This document shows, in pieces, positions 5,325-5,377 of a stretch of 5,377 nucleotides of DNA. The notes beneath the pieces are model-generated. The model was not told where the DNA came from and searched no databases. It was given only the letters and a program-made list of their open reading frames with translations. A program made the translations under genes and the position numbers. Origin of the DNA: an uncultured Muribaculaceae bacterium (GTDB lineage: Bacteria > Bacteroidota > Bacteroidia > Bacteroidales > Muribaculaceae); assembly GCA_910587545.1 (NCBI GenBank), contig CAJUMI010000100.1:1940-7316 (forward strand), in the 5' to 3' direction. Each line of letters starts with the position of its first letter. Positions within the stretch are counted from its first letter, which is position 1.

Positions 5325-5377
5325 ATGCAACAAACAACAATTTTGACGCTCAATCCGCAGCGTCCGTCGGTAGCGCA
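5325..5377 (+). CDS. 5' end of the gene under RNA unit 2 (partial)
   Basis: The ATG directly follows the last base of C2, and the frame is open to the window end (17 codons, MQQTTILTLNPQRPSVA). No Shine-Dalgarno site is evident, as is usual in Bacteroidota, and the region where a ribosome would bind is C2 itself. B2-C2 pairing should therefore hinder its translation. GACGC/GCGTC (5345-5364) forms a hairpin in the first codons, in a place similar to the hairpin at 5002-5016 in the unit 1 frame. By analogy with P4 and P1 this would be the first gene of the lytic or replication operon, but the product cannot be told from 17 residues. Confidence 0.6.
   Translation, partial: MQQTTILTLNPQRPSVA

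Overview
The window looks like accessory DNA from a Bacteroidota (Bacteroides-like) genome, most plausibly part of an integrated phage-satellite-like or other mobile element. The host call rests on four Bacteroidota-type promoters (-7 box TAnnTTTG), AT-rich leaders without clear Shine-Dalgarno sites, and a Bacteroidota-style lipoprotein. No integrase, tRNA or attachment site is visible, so the type of element is inferred.

Layout. Bases 1-60 hold the last codons of an upstream gene whose stop overlaps the next start (TAATG). Bases 60-3287 encode a 1075-residue replication protein: a DnaG-type zinc finger and TOPRIM primase core joined to a C-terminal P-loop ATPase. A 64-residue helical protein (3290-3484), a possible 13-codon leader peptide (3490-3531) and a 48-residue single-pass membrane protein (3528-3674) follow closely. 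A hairpin terminator at 3700-3728 closes this operon.

Two small cargo genes come next, each with its own similar promoter: a 91-residue two-helix membrane protein (3866-4141) and a lipoprotein gene broken by a frameshift (4233-4708).

The most interesting part is 4710-5377. It holds two tandem copies of an RNA-based switch. Each copy has a promoter with identical spacing (TTTG-N20-[T/G]AGAT[A/T]TG), then a segment A at the expected RNA 5' end, a conserved structured core with a T7 tract, a segment B complementary to A, and a segment C that nearly repeats A and lies directly before a start codon. The two copies share the core, but A, B and C differ between them and complementarity is kept inside each copy. 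The arrangement matches, by position and logic, the seqA-cI(seqB)-seqC immunity region of satellite phage P4 and the c4 antisense RNA of phages P1 and P7. My reading is a double, differently specific antisense-RNA immunity or lysogeny switch in a Bacteroidota element, controlling the gene that begins at 5325 and leaves the window. A perfect 20-bp palindrome just upstream of the first promoter is a candidate operator.

How it may work together (inference): the primase-ATPase replicates the element, the small membrane proteins and lipoprotein are accessory cargo, and the tandem RNA units decide whether the downstream operon is expressed and may exclude related elements with matching A/B/C sequences.
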